NCBI GenBank assembly: GCA_016713175.1
Contig: JADJPQ010000014.1
Coordinates: 1 to 64,000 of the forward strand
From: Planctomycetota bacterium
Lineage (GTDB): Bacteria; Planctomycetota; UBA1135; UBA2386
Direction: 5' to 3'
DNA length: 64,000 bases
Part shown: positions 56,085 to 64,000 of the stretch, one piece after another
Layout of the letters: each line of letters begins with the position of its first letter
How positions within the stretch are numbered: position 1 is the stretch's first letter
The notes under the pieces: model-generated
The model's database searches: none
Told to the model about the DNA's origin: nothing
The model's input: the letters and a program-made list of their open reading frames with translations, nothing else
Program-made: the position numbers and the translations under genes

Positions 56085-56495
56085 CTACTCCGCCGCCAGT
56101 CGCCGCGTCGGCGACCAGGGGATCCCCGTGCCCGGCAGCACGTCGGTCGGCGCCATGGCGCGCCCGAGCGTCGTCAGCGCCCCGCGCCGCCGACCGCGTT
56201 CGACCGATTCCGCGCCGTACGCTGCCGCCGCTGCCGGATGGCCAGTCGCGACCAGCACCTGCTGCACCGCGTCGGCGATCTCGGTCGTCGTCAACATCGT
56301 GCGGGTCGCCTGCACGGTGCCATGCCGATGCCGCAGCCCCGCGAGCACCGCGGTCGCGACCTCGATCGCCCGCCAGTCCTCGTCGACGCCGACACTCGTC
56401 AACGCCAGATGGATCGACCGCGCCAGCTTGGTCGCCCGCACGAACTCGGTGCGCCCGTCGCGCTTCTCAACCAGATGTTCCGCCCGCCGCTTCAT
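56085..56495 (-). CDS. Small ATP-cone-domain protein
   Basis: The 136-residue protein contains an ATP-cone-like N-terminal part (VEKRDGRTEFVRATKLARSI), the regulatory nucleotide-binding domain found in NrdR and class I and III ribonucleotide reductases. The rest is helical and ends in a variable tail. Its start overlaps the 3' end of nrdR by 29 bp. A role with NrdR in sensing ATP/dATP is plausible from fold and position; no catalytic domain is present. Confidence 0.78.
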   Translation of the reverse strand: MKRRAEHLVEKRDGRTEFVRATKLARSIHLALTSVGVDEDWRAIEVATAVLAGLRHRHGTVQATRTMLTTTEIADAVQQVLVATGHPAAAAAYGAESVERGRRRGALTTLGRAMAPTDVLPGTGIPWSPTRRLAAE

Positions 56496-56961
56496 GACCG
56501 CCCTCCCGACGCCGTTCGAGCATCGGCTTCAGCTCGTCGAGGAACTGCGACACGTCCTTGAACTCGCGATAGACCGACGCGAACCGCACGTAGGCCACCT
56601 GATCGAGCTGCCGCAGTTCCTGCATGATGAGGTTGCCGATCACTTTGCTCGGCACCTCCTTGTCGAAGGCCTCCAGACACTGCCGTTCGATGCGATCGGT
56701 GATCGCTTCGAGCTGCTCGACCGACACTGGCCGCTTCTCGCAGGCACGCAGCATGCCGGCGAGCACCTTCTGGCGGTCGAACGCGACGCGCTCGCCGTCC
56801 TTCTTGACGACGCGCAGCGGCGCGGTCTCGACGCGCTCGTAGGTGGTGTAGCGGCGACCGCAATCGGCGCAGACGCGGCGGCGCCGGATGGCGAAACCAT
56901 CGGCGCTGGCGCGCGAGTCGATCACGCGATCGTTGTCGGCCTTGCAGTACGGGCAACGCAT
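56467..56961 (-). CDS. nrdR: Transcriptional repressor NrdR
   Basis: NrdR represses ribonucleotide reductase genes when dATP is high. The 164-residue protein has an N-terminal zinc ribbon (MRCPYCKADNDRVIDSR, then CADCGRRYTTYER) and an ATP-cone (VVKKDGERVAFDRQKVLAGM, FASVYREFKDVSQF). The ATG at 56961 is the conserved start; the frame is open upstream but not protein-like. The gene leads an operon with an ATP-cone protein and smc, and the promoter at 57026-57055 may be its own target. Confidence 0.97.
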   Translation of the reverse strand: MRCPYCKADNDRVIDSRASADGFAIRRRRVCADCGRRYTTYERVETAPLRVVKKDGERVAFDRQKVLAGMLRACEKRPVSVEQLEAITDRIERQCLEAFDKEVPSKVIGNLIMQELRQLDQVAYVRFASVYREFKDVSQFLDELKPMLERRREGGHEAAGGTSG

Positions 56962-57025
56962 GGGACCTCGCCGAACCTGCCGCCGCGGCTGACCCCGCGT
57001 CGGCATGACCCAGCAGACCGGCGGG

Positions 57026-57055
57026 ACCATAGCGCCACAACCGGTTGTGTGTCAA
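57026..57055 (-). promoter_or_regulatory. nrdR operon promoter with palindromic operator in the spacer
   Basis: On the minus strand TTGACA (57055-57050) and TATGGT (57031-57026) are separated by 18 nt. The spacer contains the perfect 14-bp palindrome CACAACCGGTTGTG at 57036-57049. Read as ACACAACCGGTTGTGG it matches the outer positions of the known NrdR box and differs in the centre. The -10 lies 64 nt upstream of the nrdR ATG. Confidence 0.7.
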
Positions 57056-57134
57056 AGGCGGATGGACACGTTGCGGACACAACGCCAAACCACACCACGC
57101 CAGACCGTCGACACCGGGCTGCGTTCGCGAACGG

Positions 57135-58034
57135 TCAGCGCCGGCGCAGCGCCACGATCCCGATCGCCAGCAACAAGCCTCCGGCCACCCCCCACGGCAA
57201 CCACGACGATTCGACCGGCGGCGCCGCGTCCGGCCTGGCAGCCAACGGCTGCGGCGACTCCGGGGGCTGCGTGTGCACCACAGTCTCAGGGCCGGTCACT
57301 GGCGCCGCGAGCGGTGTCGTTGGCGCATCGGCAACCGGCGGTTCGACCGGCGCTGCGTTCGTCCCGGCAACCTTGATCTCGGCCCGGATGTTGTCGCGGA
57401 AACGCTCGATCCAGCCGCCGGTCTTGCCGTTGTACAGCTCGTACATCGCCGCGAATTCGACGACGTGGTTGCCCGGTTGCGCGGTCTTGTCGACCGCGAA
57501 CTTCAGATCGAACGTCGCCGTCTTGTCGTCGGCCTGCTTGCCGCGCATCGCCGGCGCCGAGGCCCTTCCCGCCGGCCGCCAAACCGGCCAATCGAGCAGC
57601 ACGGCGCCCTGCGCCTGGGTGATCTCGAAGTTGTTCTTCGCGCTGGGCAGCAACACCGCGTCGTTGCGCAGCACCATGGTCACCGTCAACGTGCCGCCGT
57701 CGCCGGGGACGACTTCGCTCGGCGTGACCTTGGTCCGGTAGCTGACGAACTCGGCGCCGAGGCGGTCCTTGTATTTGCGACGTAGTTCTTCGGGGGAAAG
57801 GTCGCGGTCCTTTGGATCGAGGGTGATCGCGGTGGGCGACGGTGCGCCTGAACCCGGCATCCGGATCTTGGACTGGGTCGGCCGGTTCTCGGGCCGAGCC
57901 GCCGCTTCCTTGTCGCGCCGCAGTTGTTCCTCCGCGCTCACCACCGGAGCCGGCGGAGGCACCACCTTCTGTTGCGCCGGGGCCGCAACCGCCCACAGTA
58001 TCGCCGTCAAAACCCAACGCTCAGGGCCAACCAT
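57135..58034 (-). CDS. Exported membrane-anchored protein of unknown function
   Basis: The 299-residue protein has a signal peptide (about 1-20, ending in APAQ), a charged linker and a beta-rich domain (about 90-225) with GGTLTVTMVLRNDAVLLP and GNHVVEFAAMYELYN. A Pro-rich spacer follows, then a C-terminal membrane helix (WLPWGVAGGLLLAIGIVAL) and RRR. This is a type I topology with most of the protein outside the cytoplasmic membrane. The beta domain may be an Ig-like or DsbD-N-like fold. I do not recognise a family. It is divergent from the Cys-rich repeat protein. Confidence 0.75.
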   Translation of the reverse strand: MVGPERWVLTAILWAVAAPAQQKVVPPPAPVVSAEEQLRRDKEAAARPENRPTQSKIRMPGSGAPSPTAITLDPKDRDLSPEELRRKYKDRLGAEFVSYRTKVTPSEVVPGDGGTLTVTMVLRNDAVLLPSAKNNFEITQAQGAVLLDWPVWRPAGRASAPAMRGKQADDKTATFDLKFAVDKTAQPGNHVVEFAAMYELYNGKTGGWIERFRDNIRAEIKVAGTNAAPVEPPVADAPTTPLAAPVTGPETVVHTQPPESPQPLAARPDAAPPVESSWLPWGVAGGLLLAIGIVALRRR

Positions 58035-58314
58035 CAACCGAACGATACCCGGCCGCCCCGTCGCCGGTCGCGACTTTCTCGGTTCGGGAAAATGCAACCT
58101 CCGTAGCGGAATGCTCTTGCGTCACACCGTGTCGGGCTCTTGTCGCGCGTCGGTAACTCTGTTTTGCGTCGAAGTTCGAATGGCCCCGAACCCGCGTGAG
58201 ATGCTAACCTCCCACGAGTCTGGACCCCGGAAACGTGCCCGATCCCGTGCGAGATGGACTCGTGCCCAGGTCCGTTACCGCTCCAGACCAACACATCCTG
58301 ATCCCTACGCAACC

Positions 58315-60237
58315 ATGCAGATGACTTCCAAGAAGCTGCTCGCCACCTCCGTGGCGCTGCTGTTCTCCACGGCCGCCTTCGCCCAAGGCGACGAGTGCAC
58401 CGGCGCGCTCGCCGTCGGCATCGGCGCCAACGGCCCGTTCACCAACGTGGGCTCGACCACTTCGTTCGTCTGGCCATGCGCGGCCGGCGGCAACGACGTG
58501 TGGTTCTCGTACATCGGCGGCTACACCGGCCCGCTGACGCTCTCGCTCTGTGGCGCCGACTATGACACGGCGGTCGAGGTGTTCGACGGCACCGGCGGCT
58601 GTGGCGCGCTGCTGTCGGTGGGTTGCAACGATGACTTCTGCGGCCTGCAATCGACGCTGACCGTCAACGTCACCGGCGGCACCCAGTACTTCATCCGCGT
58701 CGGCGGCTTCAACTCCCGCACCGGCAACTTCCCGCTCGACATCAGCATCCCCGGGGATGAATGCGCGACCGCGGCCGCCGTCGTCAATGGCGTCAACGGC
58801 CCGTTCAGCAACGTCGGCTACTCGACGTCCGCGCCGGCCTGGCCTTGCGGCGGTGGCGGCACCGACCGCTGGTTCACCTACCAGGCGACCTGCACCGGCA
58901 ACGTGACGGTCGACACCTGCTCGGCCAACACCAACTTCGACACGACGATCGAAGTGTTCGACGTCTGCGGCGGCGTCTCGCTCGGCTGCAACGACGACTC
59001 CTGCGGCTTGCTGTCGTCGTTGACGTTCGCGGCCACGATCGGCACGACCTATCAGATCCGCGTCGGCGGGTTCTTCGGCGGTTCGGGCAACTTCGAGCTG
59101 AACGTCGCCTGCGCCGGCGTCGGCGTCCAGAACGATGAGTGCGCGGGCGCCTTCGTGGTCGTCGACGGCCTCAACACCGGCCTGACCAACGCCAATGCGA
59201 CGACCTCGCAGCCCTGGCCGTGCGCGGCTGGCGGCAACGACGTCTGGTACTCCTACGTCGCGACCTGCTGCGGCAACGTCACTGTCGACACCTGCACCGC
59301 GGCTCGCACGTTCGACACCGCACTGGAAGTGTTCACCGGTGGCTGCGCCGGTCTGATCAGCGTGGTCTGCAACGATGACTCCTGCGGCCTCGGCTCGTCG
59401 GCCACGTTCTACGGCGTCACCGGCCTCACCTACTACATCCGCCTCGGCGGCTTCGGCGGCGGCACCGGCAACTGCGAGATGAACATCTCGTGCACGCCTG
59501 CGGCTCCGGCCAACGACGAATGCGCCGGCGCGATCCCGGTCAACACCGGCGCGAACGGCCCGTTCAACAACTTCTGCTCGTCGACCTCGGCCCCGGCGTG
59601 GCCGTGCGGCGCGGGTGGCAGCGACGTGTGGTTCTCGTACGTCGCGACCTGCAACGCCCCACACAAGATCGAGCTGTGCGGCGCTGACTACGACACCACC
59701 GTCGAAGTGTTCGATGCCTGCAACGGCAACAGCCTCGGCTGCAACGACGACTTCTGCGGTCTGGATTCGACGATCAGCGTCGCGATGACGGCGGGCAACA
59801 CCTACTTCATCCGCGTCGGCGGCTTCGGCAGCGGCCAGGGCAACTTCCCGCTGAACATCACGCCCGGCACCGGCGCCGGCACGATCGCCCTGACGACGGC
59901 GTCGCAGTGCACCGGCGGCGCGCTGTCGCTGTCGGTGACCGGCAACCCGAACATCGGTGGCAGTGTCAACTCGGCGCTGAGCGGCAATCTGGGCCTCGGC
60001 TTCGTGACGTGGGGCTTCGCTGGCGCGCCGCTGCTGGCGCCGGTCTGCCCGTGCATCATCCTGTCGGTCTCGACCGACTGGCAGTTCACGAACTCGCTGA
60101 ACCTGAACATCCCGTGCGATGGCATCTTCATCGGCACGCCGCTGGAGACGCAGGGCGCCGACCTGTTCGGTGTCCCGGCCTGCGGCTTCCCGGTGACGAA
60201 CGCGTTCACCGACATCTTTACGGTCACGATCGGCTGA
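58315..60237 (+). CDS. Secreted protein with four Cys-rich tandem repeats
   Basis: The 640-residue protein has a signal peptide (about 1-24, ending in AFAQ). Four repeats of about 122-127 residues begin at residues 26, 148, 274 and 401, each opening with DEC. Shared landmarks are NGPF, WPC, a GG-D-WF/Y motif, CNDD-CGL and IRVGGF. Their Cys pattern implies disulfides in the periplasm or outside. The last 115 residues form a different C-terminal domain. The start could also be the ATG at 58321. The repeats resemble beta-sandwich domains of extracellular proteins; a binding or structural role is likely. Confidence 0.82.
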   Translation: MQMTSKKLLATSVALLFSTAAFAQGDECTGALAVGIGANGPFTNVGSTTSFVWPCAAGGNDVWFSYIGGYTGPLTLSLCGADYDTAVEVFDGTGGCGALLSVGCNDDFCGLQSTLTVNVTGGTQYFIRVGGFNSRTGNFPLDISIPGDECATAAAVVNGVNGPFSNVGYSTSAPAWPCGGGGTDRWFTYQATCTGNVTVDTCSANTNFDTTIEVFDVCGGVSLGCNDDSCGLLSSLTFAATIGTTYQIRVGGFFGGSGNFELNVACAGVGVQNDECAGAFVVVDGLNTGLTNANATTSQPWPCAAGGNDVWYSYVATCCGNVTVDTCTAARTFDTALEVFTGGCAGLISVVCNDDSCGLGSSATFYGVTGLTYYIRLGGFGGGTGNCEMNISCTPAAPANDECAGAIPVNTGANGPFNNFCSSTSAPAWPCGAGGSDVWFSYVATCNAPHKIELCGADYDTTVEVFDACNGNSLGCNDDFCGLDSTISVAMTAGNTYFIRVGGFGSGQGNFPLNITPGTGAGTIALTTASQCTGGALSLSVTGNPNIGGSVNSALSGNLGLGFVTWGFAGAPLLAPVCPCIILSVSTDWQFTNSLNLNIPCDGIFIGTPLETQGADLFGVPACGFPVTNAFTDIFTVTIG

Positions 60238-60275
60238 GCCGAACGTGCCTTGCCGGCGGCCTCGCCGCCGGTGAC

Positions 60276-60317
60276 CCGACGGGCGTGTGCTGGAGCGATC
60301 CGGCACACGCCCGTCGG
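60276..60317. terminator. Bidirectional transcription terminator
   Basis: A perfect 15-bp stem (60276-60290 with 60303-60317) encloses a 12-nt loop. It lies between the convergent repeat-protein and mnmE genes, is followed by GTTTGG on the plus strand, and could serve both. Confidence 0.7.
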
Positions 60318-60340
60318 CGTTTGGTGCGCCTGCGCGGGGG

Positions 60341-61621
60341 CTACTTCCCGAGGCAGAAGCGGCCAAAGATCCGGTCGAGCAGGTCTTCGGGCGAATGGTG
60401 GCCGGCAATGCCATCCAACGCCGCCAGCGCGCCCTGCAGATCGACGGCAGCCAGTTCTGGCGCCATCCGGACGGCCGCAGCACTCAGCGCGGCGGCGACC
60501 GCCGCCAGACACGCGCGGATCGGACTGCCCGGCACCGGACCGCCAGTGCACTGGTCGCGCAGAAAAGCGCGCAGCGGAGCGAGCCCGGCACCGGTCGTCG
60601 CACTGACGACGAACTGCGGCACGGCCGGCAGTTCGACTGCGGGCGCCGGCACGCCCCGATCGGCCTTGGTCCAGATCACCGCGACCACCGGCAGCGGCGG
60701 CAACGAGACGTGCGGCCGTTCCGGATCGATCACCAGCAGCGCCGCGGCGCCCCGCCCGCCGAGTCGATTCCGCAGGTCCAAAGCCACCCGATCGATCGCG
60801 GCCGGCTGCTCGAGATCGCCGGGCGCATCCCACAGCACCACGCCATCGCCGATCTCGACGCGCAGCAGATCGCGCGTCGTGCCCGCCGTGCCATCGACCA
60901 GCACCGCGGTTCGGCCAGCAAGCGCATTCACCAATGCCGACTTGCCGGCGTTGGCGGCGCCGGCCAGCAGCAGTTCGCCGCCGGACGTGGCTGCTGGCAG
61001 CGCGGCGAGCAGCGCCGCCGCACGCGCACGCGCCGCCTGCAACTTCGGCTGCCAATCGGCGGCGTGGACCGCGCCGGTCTCGTCGTCGGTGAAATCGAGT
61101 CCGGACTCGATCGTCGCCAGCGCATCCTGCAGTTCGCCGCGCAGCGCCGCCACTGCAGCCGCGAGCCCGCCGTGCAACCACGACAGCCCGGCCGCCGCAT
61201 CGGCCATGGACTCGGCATGGACCAGCCGCAGCACGCCTTCGGCCTGCGCCAGATCGAGGCGACCGTGGTCGAACGCGCGCCGCGTGAACTCGCCGGGCAG
61301 GGCGCGACGGATGCCGAGTTCCGGTTCGCTCCCGACAATCGCCTGCAGCAGCAGTTCCACCAGCAAGGGGCTGCCGGGAACATGCAGCTCGACGACGTCT
61401 TCGCCGGTGAACGAACCGGGGCCGGGCATCACCATCGCGAACGCCGGCACCGCGGCATCGCGCCAGCGCACCAGGCCGTCGACGACGCCGCGGACCCGTC
61501 CGGGCGGCGGTGCGAACACGCCGGCAACCGCAGCCACGGCCGCCGGCCCCGACAGCCGCAGGATCGCGCGCGCGCCCGGCCCTGGCGGTGAAGCCAACGC
61601 CACGATCGTGTCGCCCAACAT
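60341..61621 (-). CDS. mnmE: tRNA modification GTPase MnmE (divergent)
   Basis: MnmE with MnmG modifies the wobble uridine of certain tRNAs. The 426-residue protein has the N-terminal folate-binding domain (DTIVALASPPGPGA, RRALPGEFTRRAF), a helical domain and an inserted G domain. The G motifs are GAANAGKS (221-228), TAGTTRD, DAPG (265-268, usually DTAG) and TKAD (318-321). It ends in the conserved FCLGK. Asp277 stands where E. coli has the catalytic Glu282. It starts 17 bp after the flavoprotein gene's stop. Confidence 0.93.
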   Translation of the reverse strand: MLGDTIVALASPPGPGARAILRLSGPAAVAAVAGVFAPPPGRVRGVVDGLVRWRDAAVPAFAMVMPGPGSFTGEDVVELHVPGSPLLVELLLQAIVGSEPELGIRRALPGEFTRRAFDHGRLDLAQAEGVLRLVHAESMADAAAGLSWLHGGLAAAVAALRGELQDALATIESGLDFTDDETGAVHAADWQPKLQAARARAAALLAALPAATSGGELLLAGAANAGKSALVNALAGRTAVLVDGTAGTTRDLLRVEIGDGVVLWDAPGDLEQPAAIDRVALDLRNRLGGRGAAALLVIDPERPHVSLPPLPVVAVIWTKADRGVPAPAVELPAVPQFVVSATTGAGLAPLRAFLRDQCTGGPVPGSPIRACLAAVAAALSAAAVRMAPELAAVDLQGALAALDGIAGHHSPEDLLDRIFGRFCLGK

Positions 61622-61638
61622 GGCGGCGATCCTACGCG

Positions 61639-62865
61639 TCAGGCATGCAACCCGGCGAGCCGGCCGGTGGCGAACGCCGCCTGGAAGTTGAAGCCGCCGA
61701 TCGGGCCATCGACGTCGAGCAGTTCGCCGCAGACGAACAGGCCCGGCACCAGCCGGCTCTGCATGGTCTTGCCATCGATCTCGTCGAGCGCGACGCCGCC
61801 GCGCGTGACTTCGGCGTGCGCATAACCGAGGCTGCGGCGGACCGGCACGATCAGGTTTTTGACGACGTCCAGCAGCCGCCGGCGCGCTTCCTTGGCCAGC
61901 GCCGCCAGGGCGCCATCGACACCGGCAAGACTGCACAGCGCGGTCCGTGCGCGTTCGGGCAGCCCGGCAGGCAACAGCGTGCCGACGTGCCGGCGACCGT
62001 GTTGCGCAACCTCCCGCAACCATTCCTGTTCGATCTGCTCGCGCGACCGGTCCGGCGCGAAGTCGAACCGCAGCCGCGCCGCACCGGCCAGTTCTTCGAT
62101 GTCGCCGGCAAGGTCCATCGGCCCCGGCCCCGACAGCCCGCGATGGGTGAACAGGATCGGCCGCCGTCGTCGCCGCAACACCCTGCCGTCAGGCGCGAGC
62201 ACCGCGAGTTCGACTTCGTGCAGCACGATGCCCTGCAGCGCGTGGATCCACGGTGCATCGACGGCGAGAGGAGCCAGTGCCGGCCAGGTGGCGGTGATCG
62301 TGTGCCCGAGGGCGCGCAACCACGGATAGCCGTCGCCGGTCGCGCCAGTCTTCGGGTAGCTCAGTCCGCCGGTGGCCAGGATCACGCTGCGGGCCAGGAA
62401 CACATCCGCCGCAGCGTGGACGAGAAAGCCGTCCGACCCACGGCCGATCGACGTGACCGCACAGCCGGTGCGCAGCTCGGTGCCTGCGCCGGTCGCCAGA
62501 CGAACGAACGCATCCAGCACATCGCGGGCGCGGCGCGACACCGGGAAGATCTTCTCCAGATCCTCCTCGTGCAGCGGCACGCCTTGCCGTTCGACCAGCT
62601 CGCGCAGCGCTGCCGGAGGGAACGAACGCAACGCGTGCCGCAGCCACCGACCTCGGTGCGAGCCGTATTGGTCTTCGAGATCCTGGCCGGTGCGGGTCGT
62701 CGTCAGATTGCAACGACCGCCGCCGCTGATCAGGATCTTGAGGCCAGGGCGCTCGCTCTTCTCGAGCAGCAGCGTCTGGCGACCACGCGCGGCCGCACAG
62801 CAGGCGGCCATCAGGCCGGCGGCACCGGCGCCGACCACGAGAACGTCGGCGCGGGTCAACGCCAT
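61639..62865 (-). CDS. HI0933/YhiN-family flavoprotein (NAD(P)/FAD-dependent oxidoreductase)
   Basis: The 408-residue protein has an N-terminal FAD-binding motif VVGAGAAGLMAA, then the family signature ISGGGRCNLTT, an internal ILATGGLSYPKTG and the C-terminal GGFNFQAAFATGRLAG that closes the FAD site. The biochemical role of this family is unknown. It lies between the small basic gene and mnmE on the same strand, and may be co-transcribed with rplC. Confidence 0.93.
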   Translation of the reverse strand: MALTRADVLVVGAGAAGLMAACCAAARGRQTLLLEKSERPGLKILISGGGRCNLTTTRTGQDLEDQYGSHRGRWLRHALRSFPPAALRELVERQGVPLHEEDLEKIFPVSRRARDVLDAFVRLATGAGTELRTGCAVTSIGRGSDGFLVHAAADVFLARSVILATGGLSYPKTGATGDGYPWLRALGHTITATWPALAPLAVDAPWIHALQGIVLHEVELAVLAPDGRVLRRRRRPILFTHRGLSGPGPMDLAGDIEELAGAARLRFDFAPDRSREQIEQEWLREVAQHGRRHVGTLLPAGLPERARTALCSLAGVDGALAALAKEARRRLLDVVKNLIVPVRRSLGYAHAEVTRGGVALDEIDGKTMQSRLVPGLFVCGELLDVDGPIGGFNFQAAFATGRLAGLHA

Positions 62866-62919
62866 GTCAGCCGTTGGAGCGCCGACCGCAGGGCCGGCAG
62901 CGCCGCGTCACGCGACGGC

Positions 62920-63093
62920 TCAGCCCTTGGCGCCGGCCTTGCTGGCGCCCGTCTGGGTCTCGGGCTCGGTGATCCGCAGCACCGGGCGTGAGCCAACGGG
63001 CTGGGCGCGATTGGCGAGGTGGCCCTTGCCGAGCTTCTTCTTCTTGAAGGTGCCGCGGGTCGGACCGCCATTCTGACGACGAGAGCGTGCCAT
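62920..63093 (-). CDS. Small basic protein of 57 residues, unknown
   Basis: This short gene begins MARSRRQNGGPTRGTFKKKK and continues with LGKGHLANRAQPVG before an acidic and Ala/Lys tail, ending in GAKG. The N-terminal half is very basic, as in small ribosomal or RNA-binding proteins. GGAG lies 9 nt before the ATG, and the gene starts 53 bp after rplC. I do not recognise a family; position and charge suggest a ribosome-associated role. Confidence 0.65.
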   Translation of the reverse strand: MARSRRQNGGPTRGTFKKKKLGKGHLANRAQPVGSRPVLRITEPETQTGASKAGAKG

Positions 63094-63146
63094 GATTCAG
63101 TTCTCCGAAAGTTGGTTAGCGTGGCCAGACCGATCGGCTTGGACGG

Positions 63147-63905
63147 CTACTTCTTGACCTTGACGCCAGGCGGCGCGGCGATCACGCGAGCGACCTTCTT
63201 GGTCTTCTGCAGAACAAGGTAGCCGCGGTTGTGGCCCGGCACGGCGCCGTGCAGGTAGACCAGATTGCGCTCGGCGTCGATCTTGACGACCTCGAGGTTC
63301 TGCACGGTGACGCGCTCGACGCCGTAGTGACCGGCCATGCGCTTGCCCTTGGGCACGCCGCTGCTGATCGAGTGCTGACGACCGAGGCCACCACCGGTGC
63401 GGTGGTTCAGCGAGTTGCCGTGCGACATCGGCTGCTGGCTGAAGTTGTGGCGCTTGATCGTGCCGGTCCAGCCACGACCCTTGGTGATGCCGACGACATC
63501 CACACACTTGACGCCTTCGAGCAGCTTGACCGTGACTTCTTCCCCGGTCTTGACGGTCGGGGCGGCGGCCAGCCGGAACTCGCGGACCAGCCGCGTCGCG
63601 TCGGCCCCGGCCTTCTTGGCATGGCCGAGCTCGGCCTTGCTGCTGACCCGGGCCGGCTTGTTGTCGAAACCGAGCTGGACCGCATAGTAGCCGTCGGCAC
63701 GCCGCGGCCGGGCGACCCGACCGGACTTCTTGCCGCGGTTGACCGAAGCCGTCTTGTCGCCCTCGGCGAACTCGGCAGCGGTGGCCATCTTGACCTGCAG
63801 GACCTTGCAGGGGCCAGCCTGGACGATCGTGACCGGCACGCAGGTGCCGTCTTCCTTGAAAATCTGGGTCATGCCCAGCTTCTTGCCGAGAATACCGAGG
63901 CTCAT
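63147..63905 (-). CDS. rplC: 50S ribosomal protein L3
   Basis: L3 is one of the first proteins to bind 23S rRNA. The 252-residue protein starts ILGKKLGMTQIF and contains the diagnostic FSQQPMSHGNSLNHR, HSISSGVPKGKRMAGHYG and AVPGHNRGYL loops around the peptidyl-transferase-facing extension. GGAG lies 6 nt before the ATG. In most bacteria rplD follows, but here the next genes are the small basic protein and a flavoprotein. Confidence 0.97.
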   Translation of the reverse strand: MSLGILGKKLGMTQIFKEDGTCVPVTIVQAGPCKVLQVKMATAAEFAEGDKTASVNRGKKSGRVARPRRADGYYAVQLGFDNKPARVSSKAELGHAKKAGADATRLVREFRLAAAPTVKTGEEVTVKLLEGVKCVDVVGITKGRGWTGTIKRHNFSQQPMSHGNSLNHRTGGGLGRQHSISSGVPKGKRMAGHYGVERVTVQNLEVVKIDAERNLVYLHGAVPGHNRGYLVLQKTKKVARVIAAPPGVKVKK

Positions 63906-63945
63906 GAGCGCTCCGCGGAGGGATGGTCGCAACGAAAGGGCGAAC

Positions 63946-63974
63946 GTTCTACGGAACCCGCCCCTCGGAAGCAA
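63946..63974 (-). promoter_or_regulatory. rplC promoter
   Basis: On the minus strand TTGCTT (63974-63969) and TAGAAC (63951-63946) are spaced by 17 nt, 40 nt before the rplC ATG. Confidence 0.55.
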
Positions 63975-64000
63975 GGCCCGAATGGGCCAGCCATCCCGGC

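Overview
The window reads as chromosomal DNA of a high-GC, Gram-negative bacterium, most probably a deep-branching member of the Planctomycetota. The evidence is indirect: paired MJ0042-type zinc-ribbon membrane proteins, many Sec-secreted proteins and lipoproteins of unknown role, lamin-tail and CotH proteins with a shared C-terminal module, lpxA for lipid A, and few classical operons. No rRNA, CRISPR array, integrase, transposase or phage gene was seen.

Layout. 1-7 kb: the end of purN, then a minus-strand operon accB-accC-AmaP-like-pfkA-hypothetical-UDP-glucuronate decarboxylase, preceded by moaC. The AmaP-like gene is broken by three apparent one-base insertions. 7-14 kb: a HEAT/PDZ/S41 protease and the minus-strand run uvrB-uvrC-lpxA. 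14-23 kb: two MJ0042 proteins, gamma-glutamyltranspeptidase coupled to a NIL-domain protein, tRNA-Cys, a secreted protein, a receiver-only response regulator, tRNA-Leu, a CoA-binding protein and an M28 peptidase. 22.9-23.9 kb: a gene-free, G-rich stretch that carries one copy of a dispersed 108-bp repeat.

23.9-34.6 kb is the most unusual block. It is a run of eight tightly spaced or overlapping plus-strand genes: a giant Ig-like secreted protein with a C-terminal HExxH motif, a lipoprotein, a nidogen-like secreted protein, a second lipoprotein, then two LptF/LptG-like permeases, an LptB-like ATPase and an LptC-like protein. After a decayed gene fragment come a HutD-family protein, the second repeat copy, an amidase with a coupled N-acetylmuramoyl-L-alanine amidase, a porin-like protein, a GNAT protein, a DUF3667 protein and a DUF4198-like protein. 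41.9-46.2 kb holds two fused enzymes: transglutaminase-esterase and beta-lactamase-like/VanX-like dipeptidase.

46.4-52.3 kb is a second compact operon: CotH kinase/lamin-tail, lamin-tail, VTC polyphosphate-polymerase domain, DUF4956 and a HlyD-type adaptor. 52.3-57 kb is nrdR-ATP-cone protein-smc on the minus strand, behind a strong promoter with a palindrome in its spacer. The window ends with two secreted or membrane proteins (one with four Cys-rich tandem repeats), a bidirectional terminator, mnmE, an HI0933-type flavoprotein, an unannotated 57-residue basic protein and rplC, which is not followed by the usual S10-operon genes.
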